A DNA stretch of 64,000 bases from Paracoccus sp. DMF-8 (GTDB lineage Bacteria; Pseudomonadota; Alphaproteobacteria; Rhodobacterales; Rhodobacteraceae): positions 1 through 64,000 of the forward strand of contig NZ_JARJHL010000014.1 of assembly GCF_029309835.1 (NCBI RefSeq), written 5' to 3'. The notes beneath the pieces were generated by a model. It was given only the letters and a program-made list of their open reading frames with translations. It made no database searches and was not told the DNA's origin. Each line of letters starts with the position of its first letter. Positions within the stretch are counted from its first letter, which is position 1. This document shows, piece after piece, positions 9,707 to 21,935 of the stretch. The translations under genes and the position numbers were made by a program.

Positions 9707-11416
9707 TCAGAACAGGAAATAGCGTTGGGCCAGCGGCAATTCTTCGGCCGGCTGGCAGGTCAGCAGGACGCCGTCGGCGCGGACCTCGTAGGTTTCGGGG
9801 TCGACCTCGATCTGCGGGGTGGCGGCGTTCAGCATCATGTCGGATTTGCCGATGTCGCGGGTGTAGCGCACGGCGACCGGGGTTTTCAGCATCTCGGCGC
9901 AGGCGCCCGCATCCAGCGCGGCACGGCTGACAAATGTCAGGCCGGTCGCGTGTCGCGCCCGTCCCATCGCCCCCCACATCATCCGGGCGTGGAACGGTTC
10001 CGCCGGGATCGAGCCGTTCGGGTCGCCCATCTTCGCCATGGCGATCATGCCGCCGATCAGCACCATTTCGGTCTTGGCGCCGAAAAACGCCGGATCCCAC
10101 AGCACCAGATCGGCGCGCTTGCCCGACCGCGATGCGGCCGATCTCATGGGACAGGCCATGCGCAATCGCCGGGTTGATCGTGTATTTGGCGATATAGCGG
10201 CGGGCGCGCAGATTGTCGTTGTCGCCGGTCTCCTCCGGCAGCCGCGCCGCGCTGGACGCTTCATCTTGTGGGCGGTCTGCCAGGCAGCGGATGATGACCT
10301 CGCCGATCCGGCCCATGGCCTGACTGTCGGAGGAGATCACCGAGAAACGCCCCAGATCGTGCAGGATATCTTCGGCGGCGATGGTTTCGCGGCGGATGCG
10401 GCTTTCGGCAAAGGCGACGTCTTCGGGCACGCGACGGTCGAGGTGGTGGCAGACCATCAGCATGTCCAGATGCTCTTCGATGGTGTTTTTGGTGAATGGC
10501 CGCGTTGGGTTGGTCGATGACGGGATGACGTTTGGCGAGCCCACCACGCGGATGATATCGGGCGCATGACCGCCGCCCGCGCCTTCGGTGTGATAGGCGT
10601 GGATGGTGCGGCCCCGGATCACGGCAAGGGTGTTCTCGACGAAACCGCTTTCGTTCAGGGTGTCGGTGTGGATCATCACCTGCACATCCATGCGGTCGGC
10701 GACGGTCAGACAGTTGTCGATGGCCGCCGGGGTCGATCCCCAGTCCTCGTGCAGTTTCAGCGCACAGGCGCCGGCGCGGATCTGTTCCTCGAGCGCCCTC
10801 GGGCAGAGCTGGCATTGCCCTTGCCCGCGATGCCGAAATTCATCGGCAAGGCTGTCGACGGCCTGCAGCATCCGCGCGAGATGCCACGGACCCGGCGTGC
10901 AGGTCGTGGCCAGTGTGCCATGCGCAGGCCCGGTGCCGCCGCCCAGCATCGTCGTCACGCCAGAGGCCAGCGCATGTTCGGCCTGTTGCGGACAGATGAA
11001 GTGGATATGCGTATCGACCCCGCCCGCCGTCAGGATGCGGCCCTCGGCGGCGATGATTTCGGTGCCGGGGCCGATGATGACATCGACGCCGGGCTGGGTG
11101 TCGGGGTTGCCCGCCTTGCCGATTTTCGCGATGCGACCGTCGCGCAGGCCGACATCGGCCTTGTAGATGCCCGCATGGTCGAGGATCAGCGCGTTGGTGA
11201 TGACGGTGTCCGATCGCGCCATCGGCGCGGCGTGATCTGGGACTGGCCCATGCCGTCGCGGATGGTCTTGCCGCCGCCGAACTTGACCTCTTCGCCATAG
11301 ATGGTCAGGTCGCGTTCGACCTGAATGATGATATCGGTGTCGCCCAGGCGGACGCGGTCGCCGGTGGTCGGGCCGAACATCTGCGCGTAGTCCGCGCGGG
11401 AAATGGTCAGCGCCAT
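9707..11416 (-). CDS. ureC: Urease alpha subunit UreC, several one-base insertions
   Basis: Catalytic subunit (about 570 residues) of the dinickel urease that splits urea to ammonia and carbamate. Key residues are all readable: VDTHIHFI, the carbamylated-lysine motif [42 protein letters not shown], the flap MVCHHLD and the nickel-binding Asp in SSDSQAMGR. Frame breaks near 11230, 11210, 10848, 10805, 10797 and 10123 are each repaired by removing one base; those at 10848, 10805 and 10797 cancel out and leave a short garbled stretch. Three bases separate it from ureB. Retention of every active-site motif argues for sequence error, not decay. Confidence 0.93.
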
Positions 11417-11419
11417 GGC

Positions 11420-11761
11420 TCAGCCCTTTCCCGCCGGGGCGCCGTCCAGCGGCCCCATGACAGCGGCGTTGAAGCCATAGACCCGGCGCGCGCCGGCGTA
11501 AGAGATCAGCCGGACCTCGCGGCTTTGGCCGGGTTCAAAGCGGATAGCGGTCCCCGAGGCGATATCCAGCCGCATCCCCCGCGCCGCATCGCGGTCGAAA
11601 CGCAGGGCGGCGTTGGTTTCGGCGAAATGGTAATGGCTGCCGACCTGAATCGGGCGGTCGCCGGTATTGGCGACCATCAGGGTGATGGCCTGCGTGCCCG
11701 CGTTCAGGGTGATGTTGCCTGCGGCGGGAAAGACCTCTCCGGGCGTGAAATCGCGGCTCAT
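11420..11761 (-). CDS. ureB: Urease beta subunit UreB
   Basis: 113 residues, structural beta subunit of urease. Family core: [16 protein letters not shown] at the N terminus, [17 protein letters not shown] (about residues 30-46) and [18 protein letters not shown]. Start codon overlaps the ureJ stop by four bases, and ureC follows three bases after the stop, so it is translationally coupled on both sides. The frame is intact. Confidence 0.96.
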   Translation of the reverse strand: MSRDFTPGEVFPAAGNITLNAGTQAITLMVANTGDRPIQVGSHYHFAETNAALRFDRDAARGMRLDIASGTAIRFEPGQSREVRLISYAGARRVYGFNAAVMGPLDGAPAGKG

Positions 11762-12322
11762 GCGGCCACCGCCAGCGCCACCCCGGCCAGCGCGGTCGCG
11801 CCGCCAAGGATGCGTGTCGCGCCAAGGCGGCCAAGGCCGATGCCCGCCATGTGCAACGCTATCGTTGCCAGACCAAGGCCCGCCGCATAGGCCAGCAACC
11901 CGCTTGCCGGACCTTCGGCACCATGGGCATGGCCGTGCATTGCGCCGAAGGCCGCGACCACCGGCAGGGCAAAGGACAGCGCGGGCCGCAGCGCCAGCGC
12001 GACCGCCAGCCCCAGCAGGATGGATGAGGCAAGGATCATCGGCTCGACCGCGGGCAGGGGGATGTGATGGGCGCCAAGCGCAAAGCCCGCGAACATCGCC
12101 GCGACAAAGGTCACCGGCAGCGCCCAGATCGCGCGGCGATCATCCGCCGTCGCCGCCCACAGACCCACCGCCAGCATCGCCAGCACGCGATCGAAGCCGC
12201 CGATCCGGATGCTGGAAACCCTGAGAAAAGACATTGCCATCACCGATATGGCCGGGATGGGCCAGCGCGACCGACGGCAGGGCTGCGACAAGGGTCAGCG
12301 TGAAAATGGTGTTTCTGTTCAT
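11758..12322 (-). CDS. ureJ: HupE/UreJ-family nickel transporter, one frame break
   Basis: About 187-residue membrane protein between ureA and ureB. It has a signal-like N terminus ([21 protein letters not shown], then HPGHIGDG) and about six hydrophobic helices with HPGH and MHGHAHG motifs. HupE/UreJ proteins are thought to bring nickel to urease or hydrogenase. The extra C at 12205-12206 breaks the frame; removing it gives [13 protein letters not shown], the family's first signature. In that signature the usual His of the D-H pair reads as Arg. It overlaps ureB by four bases. Confidence 0.82.
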
Positions 12323-12332
12323 GGGCTTGCCT

Positions 12333-12635
12333 TTAGCGGATGGGGTGGTGGACGGTGACCAGCTTGGTGCCGTCGGGGAATGTGGCCTCGACCTGGACCT
12401 CGTGGATCATGCGGGGGATGCCGGGCATGCATTGGTCGGCGGTAATGACATGGGCGCCCAGTTCCATCAGGTCGGCGACGCTGCGACCATCGCGCGCGCC
12501 TTCGGTGATGAAATCGGTGATCAGGGCCACGGCCTCGGGGTGGTTCAGCTTGACGCCGCGCGCCAGCCTGCCGCGCGCGACCATGGCGGCGACGGAGACC
12601 AGCAGCTTTTCCTTTTCTCGGGGGGTCAGGTTCAT
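12333..12635 (-). CDS. ureA: Urease gamma subunit UreA
   Basis: 100 residues, exactly the usual length of Ure[13 protein letters not shown] opens the protein; [14 protein letters not shown] and [19 protein letters not shown] are the family core, and the C terminus VHHPIR is nearly invariant. It begins 15 bases after ureD, and ureJ follows ten bases later. The frame is intact. Confidence 0.97.
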   Translation of the reverse strand: MNLTPREKEKLLVSVAAMVARGRLARGVKLNHPEAVALITDFITEGARDGRSVADLMELGAHVITADQCMPGIPRMIHEVQVEATFPDGTKLVTVHHPIR

Positions 12636-12650
12636 CTTGGGTCCGGTGGT

Positions 12651-13497
12651 TCAGGCCTGCCACACGCGGGGCAGCGGTTGGTGGCGCAGCAGCGCCAGCA
12701 GGCGGATCAGCGTGCGGCGCAGGGGCCAGCCGTCGGATGCGGTCATGCGCGCGATCAGCTTGCCGTCGAAGGCCGAGGCCGCCATGCGCACGCCCGCGTC
12801 GGGCTGGAGATTGCGCAGCGACTGGACCAGATCGCCCGCATCTGCGCGCACGGCGATCACGGTGGCGATAGCGCGGGTGTCCCGGCCCAGCACCGCGTCG
12901 CTGCTGCCGGGCCAGCGCCTGCAGATCAAGGCGCAGGTTTTCGATGAACAACGGCTCTGCGTCGCGGGTGATGCGGCGGCTGTCGCGCAGATCCAGCGTT
13001 TCCAGCGTTTCGCCCATCGCCGTGCGGCCCAGAATCAGTGTTTCTGCCCACGGGCAGGTCGCGCGGCCATGCAGCGCGATCACCTGATCGCGGCGCAGCA
13101 CGGCGCGGTCGAACAGGATGGTTTCCTGCGGCACCAGATCCAGATGGCCGCCATCGCCCACGTCGTAACGCATCCGCACCTGCGCCTGCCCGGTGGTCGA
13201 GCGATAGGCGCGTTCGGCGGTCTGCGTCGTCACCGTCAGCCGCGCACCGGGCTGGACACCGACAAGGACGGAAAAATCATCGCCCCCCGTCAGCCCGCCC
13301 GAGGTGTTCAGGATCACCAGCTCGCCACAGTCGGGCGAGGTCAGCACGCCCTTGGCGGAACCCGACTGGCGCAGGCTGGTCAGCCGTGCGCCCGGGGCCA
13401 GATCCGGGCGCAGGTGGGGCGCGAACTCGGCGCGCAGCGTGCCCATCGCGCGCGGCAATCCATGATGCGGTCCGGGAAGGATCGGCTGTTGCAACAT
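12651..13497 (-). CDS. ureD: Urease accessory protein UreD, one frame break
   Basis: About 280 residues; scaffold of the urease activation complex (UreD/UreH). First gene of the operon. The start at 13497 is decided by a strong ribosome site, AAGGAG, seven bases upstream. Motifs: LVILNTSGGLTGGD (about residues 60-75), TTQTAERAYRS, and LVPQETILFDRA. The extra G at 12909-12911 breaks the frame; without it the protein continues to the stop at 12651 (SDAVLGRDTRAIATV, then the conserved C terminus). Divergent from purA; the operon promoter should lie in 13498-13694. Confidence 0.92.
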
Positions 13498-13694
13498 TTC
13501 TGGTCTCCTTGCCGTTCGATTAGTCAGGGGGTGGCCGGGACAGGCAAGATTTGGCGGCGCCGCGCGGCGCGCGATCCCGCAACTGCCCGGATTTGGGGCA
13601 ATCGCCCGAAATCCGGGCAGCGCCGTTTGCGCTTTCACCTTGGCGAAATGGCCCTTATGCACGCGCGGGGCATTCGTGACCGAAAGGGTAGAAC

Positions 13695-14989
<1,295 letters not shown>

Positions 14990-15023
14990 TCGCGACACGC
15001 CGGGCAATCCGAAGGGACGGGAC

Positions 15024-15236
15024 ATGGACCTCAAGACACGCAAACGCTGGTCGCTGGTGATCCTGCTGGTCGGGTTGCCGCTGTATATCGTCGTCGCGGT
15101 GACGCTGGTGAACTGGATGGACCGGACATGGGGGCGCCAGCCGATCTGGATCGAACTGCTGATCTATGTCGCGCTTGGCATCATCTGGGCCTTTCCGTTC
15201 AAGCGCGTCTTTCGCGGCATCGGGAAAGAGGAATGA
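15024..15236 (+). CDS. DUF2842 membrane protein
   Basis: 70 residues with two predicted transmembrane helices (about residues 9-30 and 42-58) and a Lys/Arg-rich start MDLKTRKRW. This matches DUF2842, a small inner-membrane family nearly confined to alphaproteobacteria, with unknown function. An upstream GGGACGGGAC serves as ribosome site. The stop overlaps the next ATG (ATGA). Confidence 0.85.
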   Translation: MDLKTRKRWSLVILLVGLPLYIVVAVTLVNWMDRTWGRQPIWIELLIYVALGIIWAFPFKRVFRGIGKEE

Positions 15237-15917
15237 CCGCCCTGCCGCCCTTCGCCACCGGCGTCACGCTGGTCGGAGGGGGGCCGGTTGCCGCCGATGA
15301 TCTGGCGCTTGCGCTTGATCTTGCGCCGGGGCTGGTCGCGGCGGATGGCGGGGCGGACCGGGTGCTTGCGGCGGGGCATGTCCCCGATGCGGTGATCGGT
15401 GATTTCGACAGTGGTTTCCGATGCGGCACGCCGGGCGATCCCGGCGGACCTGTTGCATCCTGTCGCCGAACAGGACAGCACCGATTTCGAAAAATGCCTG
15501 ACCCGGGATCGCCGCGCCCTTTGTCGTCGCGGTCGGGTTTTCGGGCGGGCGGCTGGACCATGCGCTGGCCGCGATGAATGTGCTGGCGCGCCACCCCGCG
15601 CCGCCCGTGCTGCTGCTGTCGGACCAGGATGTGGCGCGCTGCGCTGCCCCGCGCATCCGGGCGCGCTGGACCTGCCCGTCGGCACGCGGTTGTCGCTGTT
15701 TCCGATGGGCGCCGTTTCGGGGCGCAGCCGGGGGCCGGAATGGCCCATCGACGGTATCGGATTTGCGCCGGACGGGCGGATCGGCACATCGAACCGCGTC
15801 ACCGGCCCGGTCGGGCTGGAGATCGACGGGCCGATGCTGCTGATCCTGCCGCGCAAATTCATTCAGCCGCTTGCCCGCCAGCTTTTCCACGGCATGATAC
15901 GACCTGAACGGGGATAA
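15233..15917 (+). CDS. Thiamine pyrophosphokinase, several frame breaks
   Basis: About 225 residues. Transfers pyrophosphate from ATP to thiamine to make TPP. Readable in order across three frames: AADGGADRVLAAGHVPD and VIGDFDS (ATP and substrate site), EQDSTDFEKCL, FSGGRLDHALAAMN, then LPVGTRLSLFPMG and LEIDGPMLLILP at the C terminus. Breaks lie near 15413, at the extra G in 15505-15507, and near 15640-15665. Coupled to DUF2842 by a four-base overlap. The TPP product would serve the IlvB-like enzyme at 40355 and central metabolism. Confidence 0.82.
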
Positions 15918-15968
15918 GCGGGTAGGGGCAGGCGTGGACAGATCCGACCAATTTGCGGGCCTTGTGGC

Positions 15969-17293
15969 ATGACCCGTATCGGAGGCCCGATTTCCCTGAC
16001 CGATCCCGTGCGTTTCTCGGACGATCCGCCGCGCGTCTGCGATGTCGTCATCATCGGCGGCGGCATCGCCGGGGTGATGACCGGGCTGTATCTGACCCGC
16101 GCCGGGCTGCGGGTGTTCCTGTGCGAAAAGGGCCGGATCGCGGCGGAACAAAGCTCTCGCAACTGGGGATGGGTGCGCCAGCAGGGGCGCGATCCGGCGG
16201 AGCTGCCGATCATGATCAGATCGCTGCGCCTGTGGGAACGGCTGGATCAGGGACTGGGCGCCCATGTCGGGCTGGTGCGCGGCGGCGTCACCTATCTGGC
16301 CGAGGATGAGGCGACGATGGCGCGCTATCAGGACTGGCTGGCGATTGCCCGCGATCACGGGCTGGATACGCGGCTGGTCGACCGGGCGGAACTGGATGCG
16401 GTTCTGCCCAATGCCTCGGGCTGGATCGGCGGGTTGACGACGCCGTCGGATGCGCGGGCCGAACCCTGGACTGCCGTTCCCGCCATCGCCGCCATGGCCC
16501 ATGCCGAAGGGCTGGGCATCGCGGAAAACTGCGCCGCCCGCACGGTCGAGGTCGCGAATGGCGCGGTGACGGGCGTTCACCACGGAACGCGGGCTGATCC
16601 GGGCCGGCCGGGTGTTATTGGCGGGCAGGGCATGGTCAGGGCTGTTTGGCGGGAATGCCGGAACGCCCCTGCCGCAGCTTGCGGTGCGGGCGACAGTGGC
16701 CGCGACGGTCCCACTGCCGCTGATTTCGAAGGCGCGGCGGACAGCAATTCGCCTTTCGCCGCGAAGGACGGCAACTATACGCTGGCGCCGAAGTCGAACA
16801 TGATGCTGGTTCCTACGCCATGCGCCATCTAAACTGTCGCGAACTGATCCGGCGCGAGTTGCGCCATACCCGGCTGCGCCCGCTGTCGCCAAAGGGCTTT
16901 CCGGATGGCTGGGGCACCGCGCGGCGCTGGAAGGCTGAAGAGATTTCCCCGTTCGAGCGGATGCGCGTTCTGGACCCCGCGCCCATCCCGGTCGGCTGGC
17001 CAGGCTGCAACAGGATTTCGCCCGCGCTCCGCGCGTCAGCAGGTCGAACTGGCGCGTGCACGGGCCGGGATGATCGACACCTTGCCCGATCAGGTGCCGG
17101 TGCTGGATGAAAGTCCGGTTTCGGGTTTCTTTATCGCGACGAGCCTGTCCGGCCATGGGTTCGGGATCGGGCCGGGCGTCGATAGGTCATGGCCGATCTG
17201 ATGCGGGGGCGCGATCCGGGGCATGATCTGACGCGGTTCCGCTATGGGCGCTTTACCGACGGGTCGCCGATCGTTCTGGGGCCGGGTCTTTAA
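15969..17293 (+). CDS. FAD-dependent amino-acid oxidase/dehydrogenase-like protein, frameshifted
   Basis: About 440 residues of the DAO superfamily (DadA-like), which oxidises amino acids or amines with FAD. Dinucleotide fold VVIIGGGIAGVMTGLYL (about residues 25-41), then EQSSRNWGWVRQQGRDP, a block typical of the Rhodobacteraceae subfamily. The 3' part is scattered over frames: SPKGFPDGWG, PVLDESPVSGFFIATS, GHGFGIGPG and the last strand GRFTDGSPIVLGPGL. At least four breaks lie between about 16585 and 17190. Substrate unknown. It precedes an amidohydrolase, fitting an amino-acid or N-acyl compound degradation unit. Confidence 0.78.
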
Positions 17294-17349
17294 GGCGCGG
17301 GCCGCGCAGTTTCCCCAGGCGCGGTTATCCCGACGAAGGAGAGCCCATC

Positions 17350-18523
17350 ATGCCGATCAAGAACCGATTTGCGGAACTGTTGCCAGAAATGACCGCGTGG
17401 CGCCGGGATTTTCACCGGCACCCGGAAATCATGTATGACCTGCCCCGCACCTCGGGGCGGGTGGCCGATTGCTGCGCGAATTCGGCGTGGACGAGGTCGA
17501 CCGAGGGCATCGGCCGGACCGGCGTCGTGGGCGTGATCCGGGGGCCGTTCAGCGACAGCCGAGGGCAGGGTGATCGGGCTGCGCGCCGACATGGACGCGG
17601 CTGCCGATCGCCGAAAAGACCGGCGTGGATTATGCCTCGAAAAATCCGGGGGTTATGCATGCCTGCGGCCATGACGGCCACACCGCCATGCTGCTGGGCG
17701 CGGCGAAATACCTGGCCGAGACGCGCAATTTCGACGGTCGTGCCGTGGTCATCTTCCAGCCCGCCGAAGAGGGCGGCGGCGGCGGGCGCGCCATGGTCGA
17801 GGACGGGCTGGTCGAGCGCTGGGGCATCCAGGAATTCTATGGCATGCACAACATGCCCGGCTATCCGGTCGGCAGCTTCGCCATCCGCGAGGGCGCGATG
17901 ATGGCCGCCACCGACCAGTTCGACATCGTGGTGACCGGCAAGGGCGGCCATGCCGCCAAGCCGCATGAGGCGATCGACACCACGCTGGTCGCGGCGCAGA
18001 TCGATCGTGGCGCTGCAATCGGTGGTCTCGCGCAACGTCGACCCGCTGAAAAGCGGCGTGATCTCAGTCTGCGTGGTGCAGACCGACTCGACCGCCCATA
18101 ACGTCATTCCCCAGGTCGTGACGCTGAAAGGCACCGCCCGCAGCCTCGCATCCCGAGGTGCGCGACCAGCTCGAGGACGGCATCGCCCGCATCGCCACCA
18201 ACACCGCCGCCGCCTTTGGCGCCCAGGCGGAGGTTCAATATGAACGCGGCTATCCGGTGACGATGAATGATCCGCAATCCACTGTTTATGCGGCGGAAGT
18301 CGCGCGATCTGTGGCGGGTGACGTGAATACCGAGATGGCGCCGCTGATGGCGGGCGAGGATTTCAGCTATATGCTGAATGCGCGGCCCGGCGCCTATATC
18401 TTCGTCGGCAATGGCGACACCGCGATGGTGCATCATCCGGCCTACAACTTCGACGACAATGCGATTCCGGCCGGTTCGAGCTGGTATGCCGGCATGGCCG
18501 AGGCGCGGATGCCGCTGGGCTGA
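17350..18523 (+). CDS. M20-family amidohydrolase (hippurate hydrolase-like), frameshifted
   Basis: About 388 residues of the M20D metal-dependent amidohydrolases, which remove acyl or indole-acetyl groups from amino acids. Start at 17350 follows GAAGGAGAGCCC. Readable: WRRDFHRHPE, metal-binding HACGHDGHTAMLLGAAKYL, QPAEEGGGGGRAM, YGMHNMPGYPVG, dimer-domain GKGGHAAKPHEAIDT, and the terminal Glu/His sites MAGEDFSYML and VHHPAYNFDD. At least five one-base breaks occur between about 17460 and 18160. All catalytic metal ligands survive in one frame or another, so sequence error is likelier than decay. Confidence 0.85.
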
Positions 18524-18532
18524 ACCCTTGCG

Positions 18533-18601
18533 CCGGGGGCTGTCTGCCCCCGGACCCCCGAGGATATTTCGGCAAGAAAGAAGCAGGGGCGCGCGGCCCC
18601 T
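18533..18601. terminator. Double-hairpin intergenic element between convergent genes
   Basis: First hairpin CCGGGGGC (18533-18540) / GCCCCCGG (18546-18553) with loop TGTCT, then CCCCCGAGGATATTTC-type linker and AAGAAAGAAG, then AGGGGC (18585-18590) / GCCCCT (18596-18601). This layout resembles a repeat family I recognise from Rhodobacteraceae intergenic regions. It lies between the amidohydrolase stop and the lpdA stop and probably ends transcription from both sides. Confidence 0.65.
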
Positions 18602-18607
18602 TGTCCG

Positions 18608-20000
18608 TCAGAAATGGATGGCGCGGCCATAGGCCGAGAGCACGGATTCGTGCATCATCTCGGACAGGGTCGGGTGCGGGAACACCGTCTCCATCAGCTC
18701 GGCTTCGGTGGTTTCCAGCGTGCGGCCGACGACATAGCCCTGGATCAGCTCGGTGACCTCGGCGCCGACCATGTGGGCGCCCAGCAACTCGCCGGTCTTG
18801 GCGTCGAAGACGGTCTTGATCAGTCCCTCGGGTTCGCCGAGCGCGATGGCCTTGCCGTTGCCGATGAAGGGGAAGCGGCCGACCTTGATCTCGTAACCCG
18901 CTGCTTTCGCTTTCTCTTCGGTCAGGCCGACCGAGGCGACCTGCGGGTTGCAATAGGTGCAGCCGGGGATCGAGTTCGGCTTGATCGGGTGCGGGTGCTG
19001 GCCGGCGATCAGCTTCCGCGACCATGACGCCTTCATGGCTGGCCTTGTGCGCCAGCCAGGGCGCGCCGGCCACGTCGCCGATGGCATAGAGTCCCTCGAC
19101 ACCGGTGCGGCAATATTCGTCGGTGACGACATGGGTGCGGTCGATCTTGGCGCCCAGCTTTTCCAGCCCGAGGTTTTCGACATTGCCGACGATGCCGACG
19201 GCCGAGATCACCGTGTCGAAGTCCTGCGTCTCGGTCTTGCCGTCCTTCTCGATATGGGCGGTGACCTTGCCGGGGGCGCGGTCCAGCTTCTTGACCGTGG
19301 CCTTTTCCAGGATCTTCATGCCCTGCTTGACGAATTGCTTCTTGGCCAAGGCGGAGATCTCGGCATCCTCGACCGGCAGCACGCGGTCCATGACCTCGAC
19401 CACGGTGGTGTCGGCGCCCAGCGTGTTGAAGAAGCTGGCGAATTCGATGCCGATCGCACCCGAGCCGATCACCAGCAGCTTCTTGGGCATCTGCGGCGGT
19501 TGCAGCGCGTGCTTGTAGTTCCAGACCAGGTCGCCGTCCGCTTCCAGCCCCGGCAGGTTGCGGGCGCGGGCGCCGGTGGCGAGCACGATGGCCTTGCCGG
19601 TGACCTCCTCGGCCCCCTTGTCGGTCTTGACCGACAGCTTGCCGGGGGCGGTCAGCGTCGCCTCGCCCATGATGACGGTGACCTTGTTCTTTTTCAGCAG
19701 GTGGCCGACGCCGCCGGCGAGCTGTTTCGCCACGCCGCGCGAACGCTGCACCACGGCGCCGAGATCATAGCCGATCTTGTCGGCGGAGAGGCCGAATTCC
19801 TTGGCGCGGTGCATCAGGTGGAACACCTCGGCCGAGCGCAACAGCGCCTTGGTCGGGATGCAGCCCCAGTTCAGGCAGATGCCGCCCAGATGCTCGCGTT
19901 CGATCACCGCGACCTTCAGGCCCAGCTGCGCGCCGCGGATGGCGCAGACATAGCCGCCCGGGCCGGAACCGATCACCACCATGTCGAAGCCTTGCGCCAT
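18608..20000 (-). CDS. lpdA: Dihydrolipoamide dehydrogenase, one frame break
   Basis: About 464 residues; E3 flavoprotein that reoxidises lipoamide in 2-oxoacid dehydrogenase complexes. N-terminal FAD fold VVIGSGPGGYVCAIR, redox disulfide GGICLNWGCIPTK (about residues 40-52), NAD fold LLVIGSGAIGIEFA, FAD motif GLYAIGDVAGAPWLAH, and the C-terminal active-site His-Glu in VFPHPTLSEMMHE. A break near 19010-19020 splits the protein; after it the frame gives LIAGQHPHPI and CTYCNPQVASVGLTEEK. The C-terminal interface domain is complete, so I read this as an intact gene with a sequence error. Confidence 0.95.
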
Positions 20001-20045
20001 GGAATTCCCCCTCTGGAAAAAGATAGTTCAGCGTTAAACCATTTT

Positions 20046-20627
20046 TCAGACATCCACAAGCGACAGCTTGCCGGAGACCAGCGCGGCATAGCCGCCGGCC
20101 TGCATCACGCGGATTTCCGCCGGAGTCGGGTTGCGGCCCAGAGCCGCGTTGCGCCAGGGGAAGCGGCCGAATTTCGCGATCGTGTCGCGGTGGATCTGCG
20201 CGTGGCGCAGGCTTTCGCCGGGCATGAATTCCTGGAACAGCGCCACGGCGCGGTCCTGGTCGGCCAGGTCCTCGGAATGCTCGAAGGGCATGAAGAAGAA
20301 CTGCCGCGCCGGCAGGCCGATGCGCCGGGGAAAGCCGCGGTCCAGCGCGGCGCGGGCCAGGTCGCGGGCCAGCGGGTCGGTCGCGAAGGCGCGGGCGTCC
20401 TCGCGGAACAGGTTGCGCGGGAACTGGTCGGTCAGGATCAGCGCGGCCAGCGCGCCCTCGGGCGTTGCGGCCCAGGCGGGGGCCAGTTCGGCGGCGCGTT
20501 CCCATATCGGCAGGAAGCGCTGGCGGATGGTTTCGTCCAGCAGATCCGAGCGGACATACCAGCCGGTTTCGCCGACCTCATCGAGCCAGAAGCGGTTGAT
20601 CGCTTGCGGGGTGACGGTTTCGGTCAT
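20046..20627 (-). CDS. DUF924 family protein
   Basis: 193 residues, entirely one DUF924 domain, a TPR-like helical family. Signatures: INRFWLDEVGETGWYV at the start, LALILTDQFPRNLFR-type ALILTDQFPRN (about residues 62-72), and FFFMPFEHSED in the centre. The family has no established biochemical function. Same strand as lpdA and the MFS gene, 45 bases before the lpdA start. The frame is intact. Confidence 0.9.
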   Translation of the reverse strand: MTETVTPQAINRFWLDEVGETGWYVRSDLLDETIRQRFLPIWERAAELAPAWAATPEGALAALILTDQFPRNLFREDARAFATDPLARDLARAALDRGFPRRIGLPARQFFFMPFEHSEDLADQDRAVALFQEFMPGESLRHAQIHRDTIAKFGRFPWRNAALGRNPTPAEIRVMQAGGYAALVSGKLSLVDV

Positions 20628-20684
20628 GCTCGGCCCTCCGTTTCCGCAGGATGGTTGCAGAGCCGGCCGGCCGCCGCAACCCCG

Positions 20685-21935
20685 TCAGTCGGGGCGCGGC
20701 GGGCCGTCGTCGGGGCCGGCGGTCTCCAGCGCCGCCTCGACCGCGATGGGGGTGGCCGAGGGGGCGATGACCGCAAAGCTCTGGTCCAGCATCGGCGCCG
20801 GGCGGCGGGTGCGGCGATAGAAGGTATAAAGCGCCAGCAGCGCCAGCAACGCGGCGATATAGACCCAGAATCCGTCCGGGCCCAGCCAGGACATCAGCCA
20901 GCCGGTGATCAGCGGCCCGGCCATGGCGCCGAGCCCGTTGATGAACAGCAGCCCGGCCGAGGCCGCCGCCATGTCGCTGTTGTCGAGGAAGTCGTTGGTA
21001 TAGGCCAGCAGCAGCGAATAGACCGGGTTGGCGACGCCGCCGACCACGGCCGCCGCCAGCAGCAGGCCCCAGATCCCGGGTTGCAGCAGCACCGTCGCGC
21101 CCGCCACCGCCGTGCCCAGAATCGCCAGCCCCAGCACGATCAGCCGCCGGTCGCCGTGGTCGGAAAGCCAGCCCACCGGATATTGCAGCAAGAGGCCGCC
21201 CGCATAGATCGCCGCGACGAAGGCCGAGATCTCGCGCACCGACAGGCCCTTCATCGAGCCCCAGACCGAAGCCATGCCGAACAACGCCGAGAACACCCCG
21301 CCCATCAGGAACATGCCGATGCAGCCCAGCGGCGAGGCGGCGAAAAGGTCGCGAAAGCTCATCCGCTTCAGCGTGGCGAATTGCGGCGCCGGCTGGCGCG
21401 ACAGCAGGATCGGCAGGAAGGACAGGCTGACCAGCACCGAGGGGATCACGAACAGCAGGTAGCCCGCCGGGTCCGCCGTGTTCATCAGCAGCTGCGCCGT
21501 GATGATGCCCAGCATCTGCATGATCATGTAGGCCGAGAGCGCCTGGCCGCGCGTCTCGTTGCTGGTCGAGGCGTTGAGCCAGCTTTCCGCGGTGATGTAG
21601 ACGCCCGAAAAGCAGAAGCCGATCAAGAGCCGCATCGCCGCCCAGGCCAGCCATTCGGGCGCCGCCGCATAAAGGATCAGCACCGAGGAGATCAGCGAGC
21701 CGAGCGCCGCGAAGACCCGGACGTGGCCGACGCTGCGGATCATCTGCGGCACCACGCGCGAACCCAGCAGGAAGCCGCCGAAATAGGCCGCCATCACCAC
21801 CGACATCTGCGTGGTCGAGATGCCCTCGATCTTGCCGCGCACGCCCAGCAGGGTGCCCTGCATGCCATTGCCGACCATCAGCAGAAGGATGCCCAGCAAC
21901 AGCGGCCAGGTGGTGCGCAGAACGGTCAGCATCAT
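20685..21935 (-). CDS. MFS transporter
   Basis: About 416 residues with twelve predicted membrane helices in two six-helix halves. The loop 2-3 region is [17 protein letters not shown] and the loop 8-9 motif [15 protein letters not shown] matches the MFS cytoplasmic-loop pattern. It resembles the YcaD/UMF2-type MFS subgroup, whose substrate is unknown. Start: paired ATG codons at 21933-21935 and 21930-21932; the former overlaps the queA stop, so the two genes are coupled. The continuous frame from further upstream is only a frameshift read-in from queA. The frame is intact. Confidence 0.85.
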   Translation of the reverse strand: MMLTVLRTTWPLLLGILLLMVGNGMQGTLLGVRGKIEGISTTQMSVVMAAYFGGFLLGSRVVPQMIRSVGHVRVFAALGSLISSVLILYAAAPEWLAWAAMRLLIGFCFSGVYITAESWLNASTSNETRGQALSAYMIMQMLGIITAQLLMNTADPAGYLLFVIPSVLVSLSFLPILLSRQPAPQFATLKRMSFRDLFAASPLGCIGMFLMGGVFSALFGMASVWGSMKGLSVREISAFVAAIYAGGLLLQYPVGWLSDHGDRRLIVLGLAILGTAVAGATVLLQPGIWGLLLAAAVVGGVANPVYSLLLAYTNDFLDNSDMAAASAGLLFINGLGAMAGPLITGWLMSWLGPDGFWVYIAALLALLALYTFYRRTRRPAPMLDQSFAVIAPSATPIAVEAALETAGPDDGPPRPD

